Positions 1 to 8,155 of a stretch of 35,468 nucleotides of DNA are shown here, in pieces. The notes under the pieces are model-generated. The model did no database searches. It had not been told where the DNA came from and saw only the letters and a program-made list of their open reading frames with translations. The DNA comes from JAZDKP01 sp043802925. GTDB taxonomy: Bacteria > Fibrobacterota > OXYB2-FULL-49-7 > JAEUSG01. Numbering within the stretch: position 1 is the stretch's first letter; each line of letters opens with the position of its first letter. Position numbers and translations under genes: made by a program. The stretch lies in the NCBI GenBank assembly GCA_043802925.1, contig JAZDKP010000223.1:1-35468 (forward strand), read 5' to 3'.

Positions 1-45
1 GGATTAGCTGGGTGGCGTGTAATAATGTTTTGCAATATCTTCTCC

Positions 46-330
46 TTATTTATGGGTGCAGTCCTGTTACTACGCAACGTTCAATGGAATCCTAAAGCAT
101 GTTTACAAAGGCCAGTTTCTTGTTGAAGGGATTTTGGCACAAACGAGAAACGTTTTTGTGTGGTTCCATTAGGAACCCCTGTTTTGGGTGCTGACCCTGT
201 ATTACGTAAAGGATATAAAAACATCTTGGCGTTTCGAGCCTATGCAAAATCAAATCGCTGGGACAAATGTTGGGCAGCTTTCAAACAATTGAAAATTGCA
301 GCGTAATATGAGGACTGCACCCCAAATAAA
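46..330. mobile_element. Decayed element with inverted ends
   Basis: The two ends are imperfect 20-base inverted repeats (46-65 and 311-330). Their inner 12 bases, GGGTGCAGTCCT at 54-65 and AGGACTGCACCC at 311-322, are perfectly complementary. Between them two short open stretches in different frames look like pieces of one decayed gene. About 66-176 reads through FNGILKHVYKGQF and stops. About 177-306 reads through GYKNILAFRAYAKSN and ends in KQLKIAA before TAA at 304-306. The size (285 bp), paired ends and broken frame suggest an insertion-sequence remnant or MITE-like element. I do not recognise the protein, and I see no clear target duplication, so the mobile-element label is tentative. 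Confidence 0.35.
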
Positions 331-353
331 TGGCGTCCTTTTCTAACCTACAC

Positions 354-554
354 CTAATTCGCCGTTTCTACCAATTTCATATCAGACCTTAACAAGCGGT
401 TTACAACAACAGAGACATCGGTGCGTTTGTGTGCCGCGATCCGTTCAACAAACTGCTGAACCTTGTCGTCCAGGTAAACCGGCATATTGAACTTTGCATT
501 GGGCCGATAAAACTTACCTCGCACACCCTTTGAAAAATCGTATTCTTTTTTCAT
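354..554 (-). CDS. brnA: BrnA-like antitoxin (ribbon-helix-helix type)
   Basis: This 66-residue basic protein matches the short antitoxins that partner BrnT toxins. The N-terminus is lysine-rich (MKKEYDFSKGVRGKFY), followed by a strand NMPVYLDDKVQQFV and helices through VSVVVNRLLRSDMKL, which is the usual ribbon-helix-helix layout. Such antitoxins bind the BrnT toxin and the operon promoter, so the pair normally represses its own transcription. The gene lies directly downstream of the toxin with 3 bases between the toxin stop and this ATG. Its ribosome binding site GGAG lies within the end of the toxin gene, 8 bases before ATG, which points to coupled translation. Family assignment is from motif recognition only. 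Confidence 0.8.
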   Translation of the reverse strand: MKKEYDFSKGVRGKFYRPNAKFNMPVYLDDKVQQFVERIAAHKRTDVSVVVNRLLRSDMKLVETAN

Positions 555-557
555 CAG

Positions 558-848
558 TTATTCTCCGTATTGGCGGGTTTCGTTCTTTGTAGCTTTTCGG
601 CTGGAAAAGATCCGAATCCGTATCTTATTATCGTTTATTTCCTCAAACGTGTGGTGGACGACGAGAAGCCCTCCACCTGCCGAAATTCCAAGTGTAATCC
701 AACGATCTTCGATATTGCTGTGCGTTTCATCGAATACCGACACCAATCGAGGATCCCGAAAAACTATCGCCGCCTGTTCGAAGCTGATACCGTGCTTTTG
801 TCGATTTGATTTTGCTTTGTTCAGATCCCATTCAAAATCGTAGTTCAC
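558..848 (-). CDS. brnT: BrnT-family ribonuclease toxin
   Basis: The protein has the complete BrnT pattern: an N-terminal YDFEWDLNKAKSNRQKHGISF segment, a central acidic/His region (DETHSNIEDRWI), a LLVVHHTF strand and a C-terminal IRIFSSRKATKNETRQY. BrnT toxins have a RelE-like fold and cut RNA, and are neutralised by the downstream BrnA. I choose the GTG at 846-848 (96 residues) rather than the in-frame TTG at 849-851. A GGAG site stands 7 bases before the GTG but only 4 before the TTG. The order toxin then antitoxin is normal for this family. The pair sits in AT-rich sequence next to a decayed element, which fits recent acquisition. Confidence 0.85.
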   Translation of the reverse strand: MNYDFEWDLNKAKSNRQKHGISFEQAAIVFRDPRLVSVFDETHSNIEDRWITLGISAGGGLLVVHHTFEEINDNKIRIRIFSSRKATKNETRQYGE

Positions 849-1033
849 CAAATTTCTCCGATATCAATATCTCTACAACGTAAAAGTTGGATTGAAAGAC
901 CTGCTTATTGATTTTTTATATTTAAGCTCGCTTGGTTATTTGCTTCTTCCTTCACATGGATAAGATAGACGGTCAATAAAACACGAATCAAGCAAAAACA
1001 ACGATGACGGTTATTTTGCCAAGGTTTTCAAGA

Positions 1034-1057
1034 CCCACGTGGGGAGTTCTCCCCACG
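1034..1057. promoter_or_regulatory. Nested GC-rich palindrome (possible operator)
   Basis: Two perfect palindromes overlap. CCCACGTGGG occupies 1034-1043. The arms CGTGGGGAG (1038-1046) and CTCCCCACG (1049-1057) are separated by two bases. The motif GTGGG therefore occurs three times in alternating orientation within 24 bases. The surroundings are AT-rich, so the GC-rich dyad stands out. It lies about 70-90 bases upstream of the -35 candidate of the glycosidase gene and could be an activator or repressor site. No T-run follows, so a terminator is less likely. Confidence 0.4.
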
Positions 1058-1125
1058 AATTCCGGAAAAAACAGGAAAAGCGTAATATTTTACAATTTTA
1101 ACGTAAGATTCTGGCGGAAATTGTG

Positions 1126-1153
1126 TTGTCTCTTTCCTAAAATATATTATAAC
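1126..1153 (+). promoter_or_regulatory. Candidate sigma70 promoter of the glycosidase gene
   Basis: TTGTCT (1126-1131) and TATAAC (1148-1153) are separated by 16 bases in AT-rich DNA. They would give a leader of about 90 bases ending in a good AAAAGGAG site before the ATG at 1249. Confidence 0.4.
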
Positions 1154-1248
1154 TTATTATTATATACGACTGTTTTTAGCCATCCCCAGGGTGTAGATTT
1201 CAGAAGGAAAAAGGAACAATATTTTGATTTCCATAAAAGGAGAACACC

Positions 1249-3825
1249 ATGGCATCGATTTCCGTCATTTACAATGCGAGGGTTCGGTTAACGATATCGA
1301 TTTTAGTATTATTGCAATCCGTTTCAATGGCATTACCCCTTGAAGACAGCCTCAAGCCATTGCCAGTCGGCGCTGTGACGGTGGGCGGCGTCCTTGGCGC
1401 GCGCGTGGATACCTGCATCAAGAACAGGATATGCGGCCTTCCCCAAGGATGGCATCAATTTGTTCAGCCTTTTGAAACAGGGGCCGGAGGAGGCTCCTGG
1501 ATCGCGGAGTTCTGGGGCAAGTGGTTTACATCCGCAACATTGGTCCATCATTACCGGCCCGGCGACAGTCTTTTGGCCCTGTTGCGGCAAAGCGCCTCGG
1601 CGTTGATGGCCACGCAGGATTCGGACGGCTACATCGGGACTTATCCGCCTGCCGAGCATTTTACAAGCTGGGACGTCTGGTGCAGAAAATACACGATGCT
1701 CGGTTTACTGGCGTATTTTGATGAAACTGGCGATACGGCCGGTCTTTCATCCTTGTGCCGCCTGACCGACAACCTGATGGCGAATGTGGGCCCCGGAAAG
1801 TTGCCATTGACGGATGGCTGCTGCGGGGGAATGGCAGCTGCCACGATTCTGGAGCCCGTGGTTCTGACCTATTTAAGGACCGGACAGGCAAAATACCTCG
1901 ATTATGCGAACTGGATAGCCGCTTTCATGCTGCCTGAAATAGCCGGCCAGGCGGCTGCGGGAACGCTTTCGGGGCATGCTTATGTGCATATGTCCCTGTG
2001 CGAGGGTTTGCTCGAATTATATCGCGCCACAGGAAACAGAACGTATCTGGATACGGTATTGGATTATTATACGGTCATTCTTGAAAAGGAGATTCTATCC
2101 CTGGGTTCGGGTTCCGACAACGAACAATGGTATGGAACCCGCAACGGCCAGACCGCGGTCATGGCTCAAGATAATCCTAATTTCTCTATTGGTATTGAAG
2201 CATGCGCCACCGTCACCTGGCAAAAACTGAACGAACAGCTATTGCGCCTTACCGGGGATTCCCGGTATGCCGACGAGATGGAAAAAACCATGTACAACAT
2301 GCTGTTTCGATCCATGGATTGGAACACCGGGAGATTCGGCTTCCATGTTCCGATATTCTCGGCGAACACGGACTGGGGCGGAGGCACGACCTGGGGCACG
2401 GATATCGGATGCTGTTCCGCAAACGGTCCGCGTGGACTGTTGCTCCTGCCCCGCATCGCTGTCATGCGTGACACCGGCGGGCCCGTGGTGAGCCTTTATT
2501 CAAGCGGCAGCGCCATCATCGACTTGCCGCAGGGCAATCATGTCCGATTGACCGAGACAACGGAATATCCATTGGACGATAGCGTAATAATAATAGTTCA
2601 ACCGGATCAGCCCGCTGATTTCACGATAAAGCTGCGAATCCCGTCATGGAGCATTCAAAACAGTGTTACAATCAACGATCTCGCGCCCGCGGCCACACCG
2701 GTCCCTGGAAGCTACCTGTCCTTGCAACGTGTTTGGCAAGCCGGGGATGTCATCCGGTTGAAACTGGACTTGCGTGGAAGAATCCTGAATGCCCCAAGCG
2801 GAAGCGGCAACCAGGCCATTATGCGGGGACCCATTGTCCTGTCATTTAACCGGGATTCAAGCCTGGGGCTGCCTGGAAATTATCAGTTTGATTCAGCGGA
2901 TGCGGCCACAATAGCGCGCCTGGCATCTCCTGCCGGAAAATGGGCCGCCTTTTCTGTGCCCCTTGTATCATGTGATGGGGAAAAGCGTGAAATCAAAATG
3001 TTTGATTATGCCACTGTTGGAAATGCCTTGCTGTGGCTTTCAAGCCCCCCGGTGTTTTCTGCTCCGCAGCGGAACTATGTCCGCGGCCTCTGCGCCTCGG
3101 TTTCCAGTTCGTTGGAGGTGGGGAACTGGAGTGTCGCAAACCTGACTGACGGGATAACCGCGCCAATGTCCGGGCCGTTGGGCTATACAAGCATTGCGCA
3201 CGCCTCGTCCGATGCCACGGAGTGGATCGAGTTCGCCTTCAAGGCGTCCGTGAACCGGATTGTCCTTTATCCGCGCATGGATGCCCTTGCCGCGGGGGGA
3301 GCCACGGCCAACTTTCCGGCTGATTTCTCAATTTTATACAAAGGCGAGTGCGGCGCGGATTCTATTTATGACACACTCCTATCCTTCAAGGATTATCCTA
3401 ATCCGCAGGGGGGACCCCAGGTCTTCACCTTTCCAACTGTCAACGTCTCGGCCGTCAGGATTGCGGCCACACAACTGGGCCTTCCGCCGGTTGCGGAAGC
3501 CTCGGCGTACCGTCTTCAGTTCCCTGAAATAGAAATAGGGGACACCCTGGGCGGGACACGAATCGACGCGAAAACTTTTACGACACCGAAACTCCTTCCA
3601 ACGGCGCAACTTTTCCAGTCTCCCGCGGGGGTCCGCATTCAGGTGAACACGCCGGGTGCCTATACGGTATCGGTCGTCGATATTTCTGGAAAGGGGGTTT
3701 TCCGCAAAGCCGGGACAGGACCGGACCGATTTACCGCGCTTGCACGCTGCGCGCAAGGGCTCTACGTGGTACGCATTACCTCATCCGCAGGAACGTTTAT
3801 TCAAAAGGTCCCGATTATCCATTAA
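1249..3825 (+). CDS. Secreted GH127-type (DUF1680) glycosidase with binding and sorting domains
   Basis: This 858-residue exported protein resembles beta-L-arabinofuranosidase-type enzymes of glycoside hydrolase family 127/146. Residues 1-29 form a signal peptide. An alpha/alpha-barrel catalytic region follows to about 470, with a beta-sandwich after it. In family enzymes a zinc-bound cysteine is the nucleophile and the ligands are Glu, Cys, Cys, Cys. Here they appear as E317 and C319 in IGIEACAT, and C388-C389 in DIGCCSANG. The glutamate described as acid/base in the family, 16 residues before the zinc Glu, aligns by eye with Q301. Residues about 630-775 look like an F5/8-type carbohydrate-binding sandwich. 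The last 70 end in GLYVVRITSSAGTFIQKV, resembling a T9SS sorting domain. The ATG has a strong AAAAGGAG site. The exact substrate is unknown. Confidence 0.8.
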   Translation: MASISVIYNARVRLTISILVLLQSVSMALPLEDSLKPLPVGAVTVGGVLGARVDTCIKNRICGLPQGWHQFVQPFETGAGGGSWIAEFWGKWFTSATLVHHYRPGDSLLALLRQSASALMATQDSDGYIGTYPPAEHFTSWDVWCRKYTMLGLLAYFDETGDTAGLSSLCRLTDNLMANVGPGKLPLTDGCCGGMAAATILEPVVLTYLRTGQAKYLDYANWIAAFMLPEIAGQAAAGTLSGHAYVHMSLCEGLLELYRATGNRTYLDTVLDYYTVILEKEILSLGSGSDNEQWYGTRNGQTAVMAQDNPNFSIGIEACATVTWQKLNEQLLRLTGDSRYADEMEKTMYNMLFRSMDWNTGRFGFHVPIFSANTDWGGGTTWGTDIGCCSANGPRGLLLLPRIAVMRDTGGPVVSLYSSGSAIIDLPQGNHVRLTETTEYPLDDSVIIIVQPDQPADFTIKLRIPSWSIQNSVTINDLAPAATPVPGSYLSLQRVWQAGDVIRLKLDLRGRILNAPSGSGNQAIMRGPIVLSFNRDSSLGLPGNYQFDSADAATIARLASPAGKWAAFSVPLVSCDGEKREIKMFDYATVGNALLWLSSPPVFSAPQRNYVRGLCASVSSSLEVGNWSVANLTDGITAPMSGPLGYTSIAHASSDATEWIEFAFKASVNRIVLYPRMDALAAGGATANFPADFSILYKGECGADSIYDTLLSFKDYPNPQGGPQVFTFPTVNVSAVRIAATQLGLPPVAEASAYRLQFPEIEIGDTLGGTRIDAKTFTTPKLLPTAQLFQSPAGVRIQVNTPGAYTVSVVDISGKGVFRKAGTGPDRFTALARCAQGLYVVRITSSAGTFIQKVPIIH

Positions 3826-4370
3826 ACCATCAGGAGTTTGGCCGGGTTGTCTTCAACCGCTTTTACGACACGCTCATGGCCCGTTATCACTTGGCCCCCA
3901 AAGCCGTGCTGGTACCCCGCCATTGCCGCGGGGGCGTATCAAATGCCGGCCGAATCTCTTACGATCCATTAACGGAGCACAACCCCATCGAGCGTCTGCG
4001 CCCCCTGGCCGATGCCGGTATCCCCCTCTTTCATATTCACGGCAACGCGGACGCCATCGTGCCCTTGTCGCAAAACAGCCAGGTCATTTTCGACCGGTAC
4101 ACAGCCATGAGCGGTTCCATGATTTTAAAAATCGTACCCGGATATGGCCATGTTGAAGCGCCGGTCTTTTTTCAGGATACCAGTATCCTGAACTTCATTC
4201 TGAATGACTTGACCGTTGCAGCGGAACATCCCAAGACCCGGCAACCGGTCACCGTCCCCCGTGCGGCCCGGAAGGGAACTTACGATGTCCTGGGCAGACC
4301 CATCTCCGGGAATGCGGCGCCCCAGGAGGTTATCAAGGACAACAAGAAGCGGATGATACTGCCGCGGTAG
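3813..4370 (+). pseudogene. Remnant of an alpha/beta-hydrolase (esterase/peptidase type)
   Basis: Recognisable hydrolase sequence starts in the last codons of the glycosidase gene, in another frame. It reads DYPLNHQEFGRVVFNRFYDT, then APKAVLVPRHCRGGV, and then jumps to TEHNPIERLRPLADAGIPLF. Full-length relatives have a nucleophile-serine segment and a long lid between those two parts, so an internal deletion is likely. The late acid (HGNADAIVPL) and catalytic His (PGYGHVEAP) motifs survive. An ATG at 3876 could start a 164-residue product, but it would lack the nucleophile and has no good ribosome binding site. A carbohydrate esterase partner for the glycosidase is the likely ancestor. That role is inference. 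Confidence 0.65.
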
Positions 4371-4398
4371 GCGCTCTTCCAGCATCCAAGATGCGGAT

Positions 4399-5319
4399 TT
4401 ATGCGTCTTTTTTTGGAAACATCACCGAGGCTGCGATGCTCACCGCGAGCACGCCGGCCACCACACCCAGGGCCGCGCCTGTGGAGATGTGCAGGATGTC
4501 CGCGGTGACCATCTTGACGCCCACAAACGTGAGGATGGCCGCAAGCCCGTAATTGAGGTAAGCGAAAATCTGCATCATGCGGACCAGCACAAAATAAAGG
4601 GCGCGCAGTCCGAGGATGGCAAAGACGTTGGACGTGTAGACGATGAAGGAGTCCTGCGTGATGGCCAGGATGGCCGGGATGGAATCCACCGCAAAAATAA
4701 TATCCGAAGTCTCGATGAGGACCAGAACGAGGCAAAGCGGCGTGGCCAGCCATTTCCCCCCCTGTTTGATGATGAAGGAACCGGAATGGTCCTGGTCCGC
4801 CACCGGGAAAAAGTGCCGGAACAGCCGCACCACAGGATTCTTTTCCGGCTCAAGCTTCTTTTCCTTCTCAAACAACAGCTTGATGCCCGCGTAGATGAGG
4901 AAGACGCCAAAAACATAAATGAGCCAGTGAAACTTTACGATGAGCGTCACGCCCGCGATGATGAAAATGGCGCGAAAGACCAGGGCGCCGAGAATGCCGA
5001 GAAAAAGGACCCGCTGCTGGTGCTGGGGTGAAACATTGAAATAGGTGAAGATGAGAAGGAAGACGAACAGGTTATCCATTGAAAGGGCGCGTTCGATAAG
5101 GTAGCCGGTGAAAAACTCAAGCGCTTTTTCGGAACCCATGAAAAAGTAGACGCCCACGTTGAAGAGAAGCGCGAGCACGACCCAAAAAACGCTCCAGCCG
5201 ATAGCCGCTTTAAGCGTAGACTCCTTGTTGCCCTTGTGGACCACTTTAAGGTCAATCACAAGCAGAACAATGATGGCCAGGTTGAACAGGGTCCAAAGCA
5301 GGATCGTGTGGGTCATCAT
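4399..5319 (-). CDS. terC: TerC/Alx-family integral membrane protein (putative metal exporter)
   Basis: The protein has 306 residues and about nine membrane segments. The two family signatures are present: ERALSMDNLFVFLLIF near residues 76-91, and LVLIETSDIIFAVDSIPAI with ITQDSFIVYTSNVFAILGLR in the second half. These carry the acidic residues thought to bind metal. TerC/Alx relatives have been linked to manganese efflux, tellurite resistance and metallation of exported proteins. The first ATG overlaps the upstream amidohydrolase stop as ATGA. A second ATG directly after it has better spacing to AAGGA, so either may be used. It is the last gene of a five-gene operon that also contains an Nramp-like carrier, which supports a metal-related role. 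Confidence 0.88.
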   Translation of the reverse strand: MMTHTILLWTLFNLAIIVLLVIDLKVVHKGNKESTLKAAIGWSVFWVVLALLFNVGVYFFMGSEKALEFFTGYLIERALSMDNLFVFLLIFTYFNVSPQHQQRVLFLGILGALVFRAIFIIAGVTLIVKFHWLIYVFGVFLIYAGIKLLFEKEKKLEPEKNPVVRLFRHFFPVADQDHSGSFIIKQGGKWLATPLCLVLVLIETSDIIFAVDSIPAILAITQDSFIVYTSNVFAILGLRALYFVLVRMMQIFAYLNYGLAAILTFVGVKMVTADILHISTGAALGVVAGVLAVSIAASVMFPKKDA

Positions 5320-6959
5320 GGTTCCTTATGTGAATAAACGGTACGGCCGCCCACCACGGTCTTCAAGACCCGGATGGAGGCGATGTCATTTTCAGGGCAG
5401 CTGAAATAATCACGGTCCAGCACCGCAAAGTCAGCGTACTTTCCGGGTTCGATGCTCCCCTTCTCCTTCTCCTCCCCGCTCTTGTAAGCATTGTTGACCG
5501 TGTAGGCGCGCAGCGCTTCGAGACGGGTCAGCCCCTCCTGGGGCCGGAAGACAAGCCCGCGCTGCGTGCGCCGGGTGACAAGCGTGGCCAGCCCGAGAAA
5601 GGGGTTGTAGGGGTTCATGCTGTCGTTTGCGTCAAATTTGACCATGTGATCCGAGCCCGCGCAGAGGCGCAGCCCCATGTCCTGCATCCTACGCCAGGGA
5701 TGGAAGGATTCCATGCGTGCGGGGCCCAGGATATCGAGCATGGCCTCGGTGTCAAGATAGAGCCAGCCGGGCTGGAGGTCGAGTGAAACATTCATGCGCA
5801 GGCAGCGTTCGAGGTTGGCGCGGGTGAAGAAATTACCGTGCAGTACCGTGAGACGCAGGTCGCGCACCGGGTGTGTGTGGTCGAGCCGTTCAAAGGCATC
5901 CAGGAGACGCGTCACTCCCCCGCCGCCGGTCACGTGCGCGGTGAGCGTGAAGCCCGAATCGATTGCGGCCTCCAGTACCTCGAACAACTCATCGGGCGTA
6001 TAATTAAGGGTCCCGCGGAATTCCGGGCTGCCACCCCCCAGCACCTCCAGGGCGCGCGGGCCCCAGGGCTCGTCAAGGAATGCGGTGCCGGTCAAAATGC
6101 CGCCGTCGAGATAGATTTTGAAAGGCCCCATGCGGAGGAATTCCGTACCTTGCCGCGTTTTCCACGGAAGGGACGCAAGGAGCGATTGCACGGTCTCCCT
6201 CCCCTTATGCTCCCCGGCCATGATGTTGAGATAGGTCCGGAGCGTAAGCCGTCCCGCGTCATGCAGTTCCCGGTAGATCTCGAACTCCTCGAGCCGGTAC
6301 AACGATTCGTTGGCGCTGGTGATTCCCTGCGCGTGGTAGCGCCGGTGCATGGCACAAAGCGCCTCGAGCCGCTGCTCCCGGGCGTACTGCGGCCGGGACA
6401 ATCGCCTCATCAGAGCGGCGCCGAAAATCCGGATAAGCCCCGTGGGCCGCCCGGTCGCGGGGTCACGCACAAGCACCGGGGAATCCTTGAAGTCCTCGAG
6501 CAGCCCGCACTTCAACGCGGCGCTGTTGACCATGACCGCAAAGGAGCCGTTCAGCAGGACCGGATGGTCCGGGGAGAGCGCATCCAGTTCGGCCAAAGTG
6601 GGTTGGCGCATCTCGCGGAAACGGGTGGGAAAGCACATGGGATGGTAAATCCAGCTGCCTGCGGGAAGCCGTTTTGTCTCGCGCCGGAGCCAGTCAAAGA
6701 GCTGGGGCAATTCGCGAAGGTTGGGGATTTCATCCATGAGTTCGGAAGTGGAGGCGAGCATGGGATGGCAATGGCCTTCGATAATGCCCGGGATGACACA
6801 GCGCCCTTGCAGATCAATCTTTTCAGCGGCCGGAAACTGTGCCAGCAATTCAGAACTGTTGCCAACCGCTGAAAACACCCCCTTGTCCACGACAAAGGCC
6901 GTGGCCGTGGAATTCAGGCTGTCGAGGGTCGCGATGCGCCCGTTATGATAAATCTTCAT
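5316..6959 (-). CDS. YtcJ-like amidohydrolase (amidohydrolase family 3)
   Basis: This 547-residue cytoplasmic protein starts with the small beta-sandwich typical of amidohydrolases (KIYHNGRIATLD), then GIIEGHCHP, in which H63 and H65 are the HxH metal ligands. Later family landmarks are KIYLDGGILTGTAFLDEPW, TAHVTGGGG, TVLHGNFF and CAGSDHMVKFDAND, followed by the closing GSIEPGKYADFAVLDRD. The YtcJ/AepA group hydrolyses amide or imide bonds, but the substrate of most members is unknown and I cannot name one here. The start ATG overlaps the Nramp-like stop by 4 bases and its own stop overlaps terC, so translation is coupled. There is no signal peptide. Confidence 0.85.
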   Translation of the reverse strand: MKIYHNGRIATLDSLNSTATAFVVDKGVFSAVGNSSELLAQFPAAEKIDLQGRCVIPGIIEGHCHPMLASTSELMDEIPNLRELPQLFDWLRRETKRLPAGSWIYHPMCFPTRFREMRQPTLAELDALSPDHPVLLNGSFAVMVNSAALKCGLLEDFKDSPVLVRDPATGRPTGLIRIFGAALMRRLSRPQYAREQRLEALCAMHRRYHAQGITSANESLYRLEEFEIYRELHDAGRLTLRTYLNIMAGEHKGRETVQSLLASLPWKTRQGTEFLRMGPFKIYLDGGILTGTAFLDEPWGPRALEVLGGGSPEFRGTLNYTPDELFEVLEAAIDSGFTLTAHVTGGGGVTRLLDAFERLDHTHPVRDLRLTVLHGNFFTRANLERCLRMNVSLDLQPGWLYLDTEAMLDILGPARMESFHPWRRMQDMGLRLCAGSDHMVKFDANDSMNPYNPFLGLATLVTRRTQRGLVFRPQEGLTRLEALRAYTVNNAYKSGEEKEKGSIEPGKYADFAVLDRDYFSCPENDIASIRVLKTVVGGRTVYSHKEP

Positions 6960-8155
6960 GCGAGAAAGGACTTGAGAAGGTTGTAGAAAAGATACAAAAT
7001 AAGGAGAAAACCAAGTCCCGTGAGCACATTGAGCGCGGGCCCGTTCTTATGTTCGCCCAGGACCGCGCGCCGGTTGGCCACCACAATAAGCGTCACAGCG
7101 AGCAAAGGCACGGTGAGCAGGGTCAGCTTCTGGAGGAAGGTAATGGCCTTGACCGGCGTGCCGCCGAGGACGAGTGACATGACAAGTCCGAAGAGCATGA
7201 TGGTGGCGGCGAACCCCTTGACGCAGCCCGCGCCCATGCGGCAGCTTTTGCCAAGGCCGTCCGAGAGCAGCGTGGCGCCGGTGAGTGCGTTGACGGCCAG
7301 CGACGAAAAGGAGGCCGCGAAGAGTCCGCAACAGAAAAGGTACTTGGCAAACGGCCCAAGGAGCGGCTCCAATTGTACCGCCATGTCCCCCGCAGTGCGC
7401 ACCGTAATGCCACGCGGGTGCAGGACCGCGGCCGAAGTGATGGTAATGATACCCACGAGGACAAACAGGAGCGTGATGCCGAGAAGCGTGTCCTTCATCA
7501 TTTTCCGGTAATTTTCCTTTGTCCACCCCTTCTCTTTCACAAGATAAGACTGGTAAAACGCCGCGGCCACCACAAAGTTGGTCGCGGACATTGCCGTGAG
7601 CAGCCCCAGCTGCGGACCCGTGGGCAGCTTGGGCACGAACCCCTTTGCCATGGCCGCAACATCAAACCCGGCCATAAAGAGGTTGGCGAGGAACGAGACC
7701 AACATCATCAGGATCATGGCGAGCATGATGCGTTCCACGTACACGTAGATGTTGGGCGAAAAGAAATAAAGCGCGAGGCAGAGGAGCGGGAAGCCTATTT
7801 TGAAAGGGGTATCGGACATGTTGAAGACCGTGCCAAGCGAGGTGGAGACGCCGATGACGTCGCCGGTCTGGAAAAAGCAGCAGGTGAGAAAGACGGAGGC
7901 CCCGAGCAGGACCGCGACCGGCCGGCCAAACTGACCGGCCACAAGCGTGAGCAGGGTCTTGTCCGAAAGCACGCCCACCTTGGCGGCCATAAAGGTGTAG
8001 GCGCACATGAAGGCCCAGAGAATGACCAGCGCGAAAAGCAGGTCATAACCGAACATCGCGCCCGAAAGCGTGGCCACGGTCACGGACCCGGGCCCAAGCA
8101 CAAGCGAGGCCGTGATGACGCCCGGACCGACAAGGGAGGCAATCTTTTTCAGCAT
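6956..8155 (-). CDS. Divergent Nramp-like carrier
   Basis: The protein has 399 residues with about eleven hydrophobic segments and the overall Nramp order: LVGPGVITASLVLGPGSV in TM1, a YVERIMLAMI segment, and a TM6 region around residues 186-206. Nramp metal transporters use a DPGN motif in TM1 and an MPH motif in TM6. Here TM1 reads G21-P22-G23-S24, and TM6 contains ATNFVVAAAFYQSYLV with no Met-Pro-His. The canonical Asp, Asn, Met and His ligands therefore look absent, and the transported ion cannot be assumed to be Mn or Fe. The start overlaps the SerA-like stop by 7 bases. TerC lies two genes downstream. Confidence 0.75.
   Translation of the reverse strand: MLKKIASLVGPGVITASLVLGPGSVTVATLSGAMFGYDLLFALVILWAFMCAYTFMAAKVGVLSDKTLLTLVAGQFGRPVAVLLGASVFLTCCFFQTGDVIGVSTSLGTVFNMSDTPFKIGFPLLCLALYFFSPNIYVYVERIMLAMILMMLVSFLANLFMAGFDVAAMAKGFVPKLPTGPQLGLLTAMSATNFVVAAAFYQSYLVKEKGWTKENYRKMMKDTLLGITLLFVLVGIITITSAAVLHPRGITVRTAGDMAVQLEPLLGPFAKYLFCCGLFAASFSSLAVNALTGATLLSDGLGKSCRMGAGCVKGFAATIMLFGLVMSLVLGGTPVKAITFLQKLTLLTVPLLAVTLIVVANRRAVLGEHKNGPALNVLTGLGFLLILYLFYNLLKSFLA

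Larger units (their letters stand above)
849..1248. other. AT-rich intergenic region with divergent promoters
   Basis: This stretch separates brnT (minus) from the glycosidase gene (plus). It holds the upstream region of brnT, a nested GC-rich palindrome at 1034-1057, a candidate sigma70 promoter at 1126-1153 and the ribosome binding site AAAAGGAG just before the ATG at 1249. I find no convincing gene in it. Confidence 0.6.

Noticed and set aside
1004..1291. A 95-codon frame upstream of and overlapping the glycosidase start
   Set aside because: It lies in the promoter region, has no ribosome binding site and reads as non-protein-like sequence.
4382..4394. GCATC-CAA-GATGC hairpin between the hydrolase remnant and terC
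   Set aside because: The stem is only five pairs and no T-run follows at the right distance, so a terminator cannot be claimed.
5838..6872. A 344-codon plus-strand frame opposite the amidohydrolase
   Set aside because: It is an antisense shadow of a clear family member and has no family features of its own.
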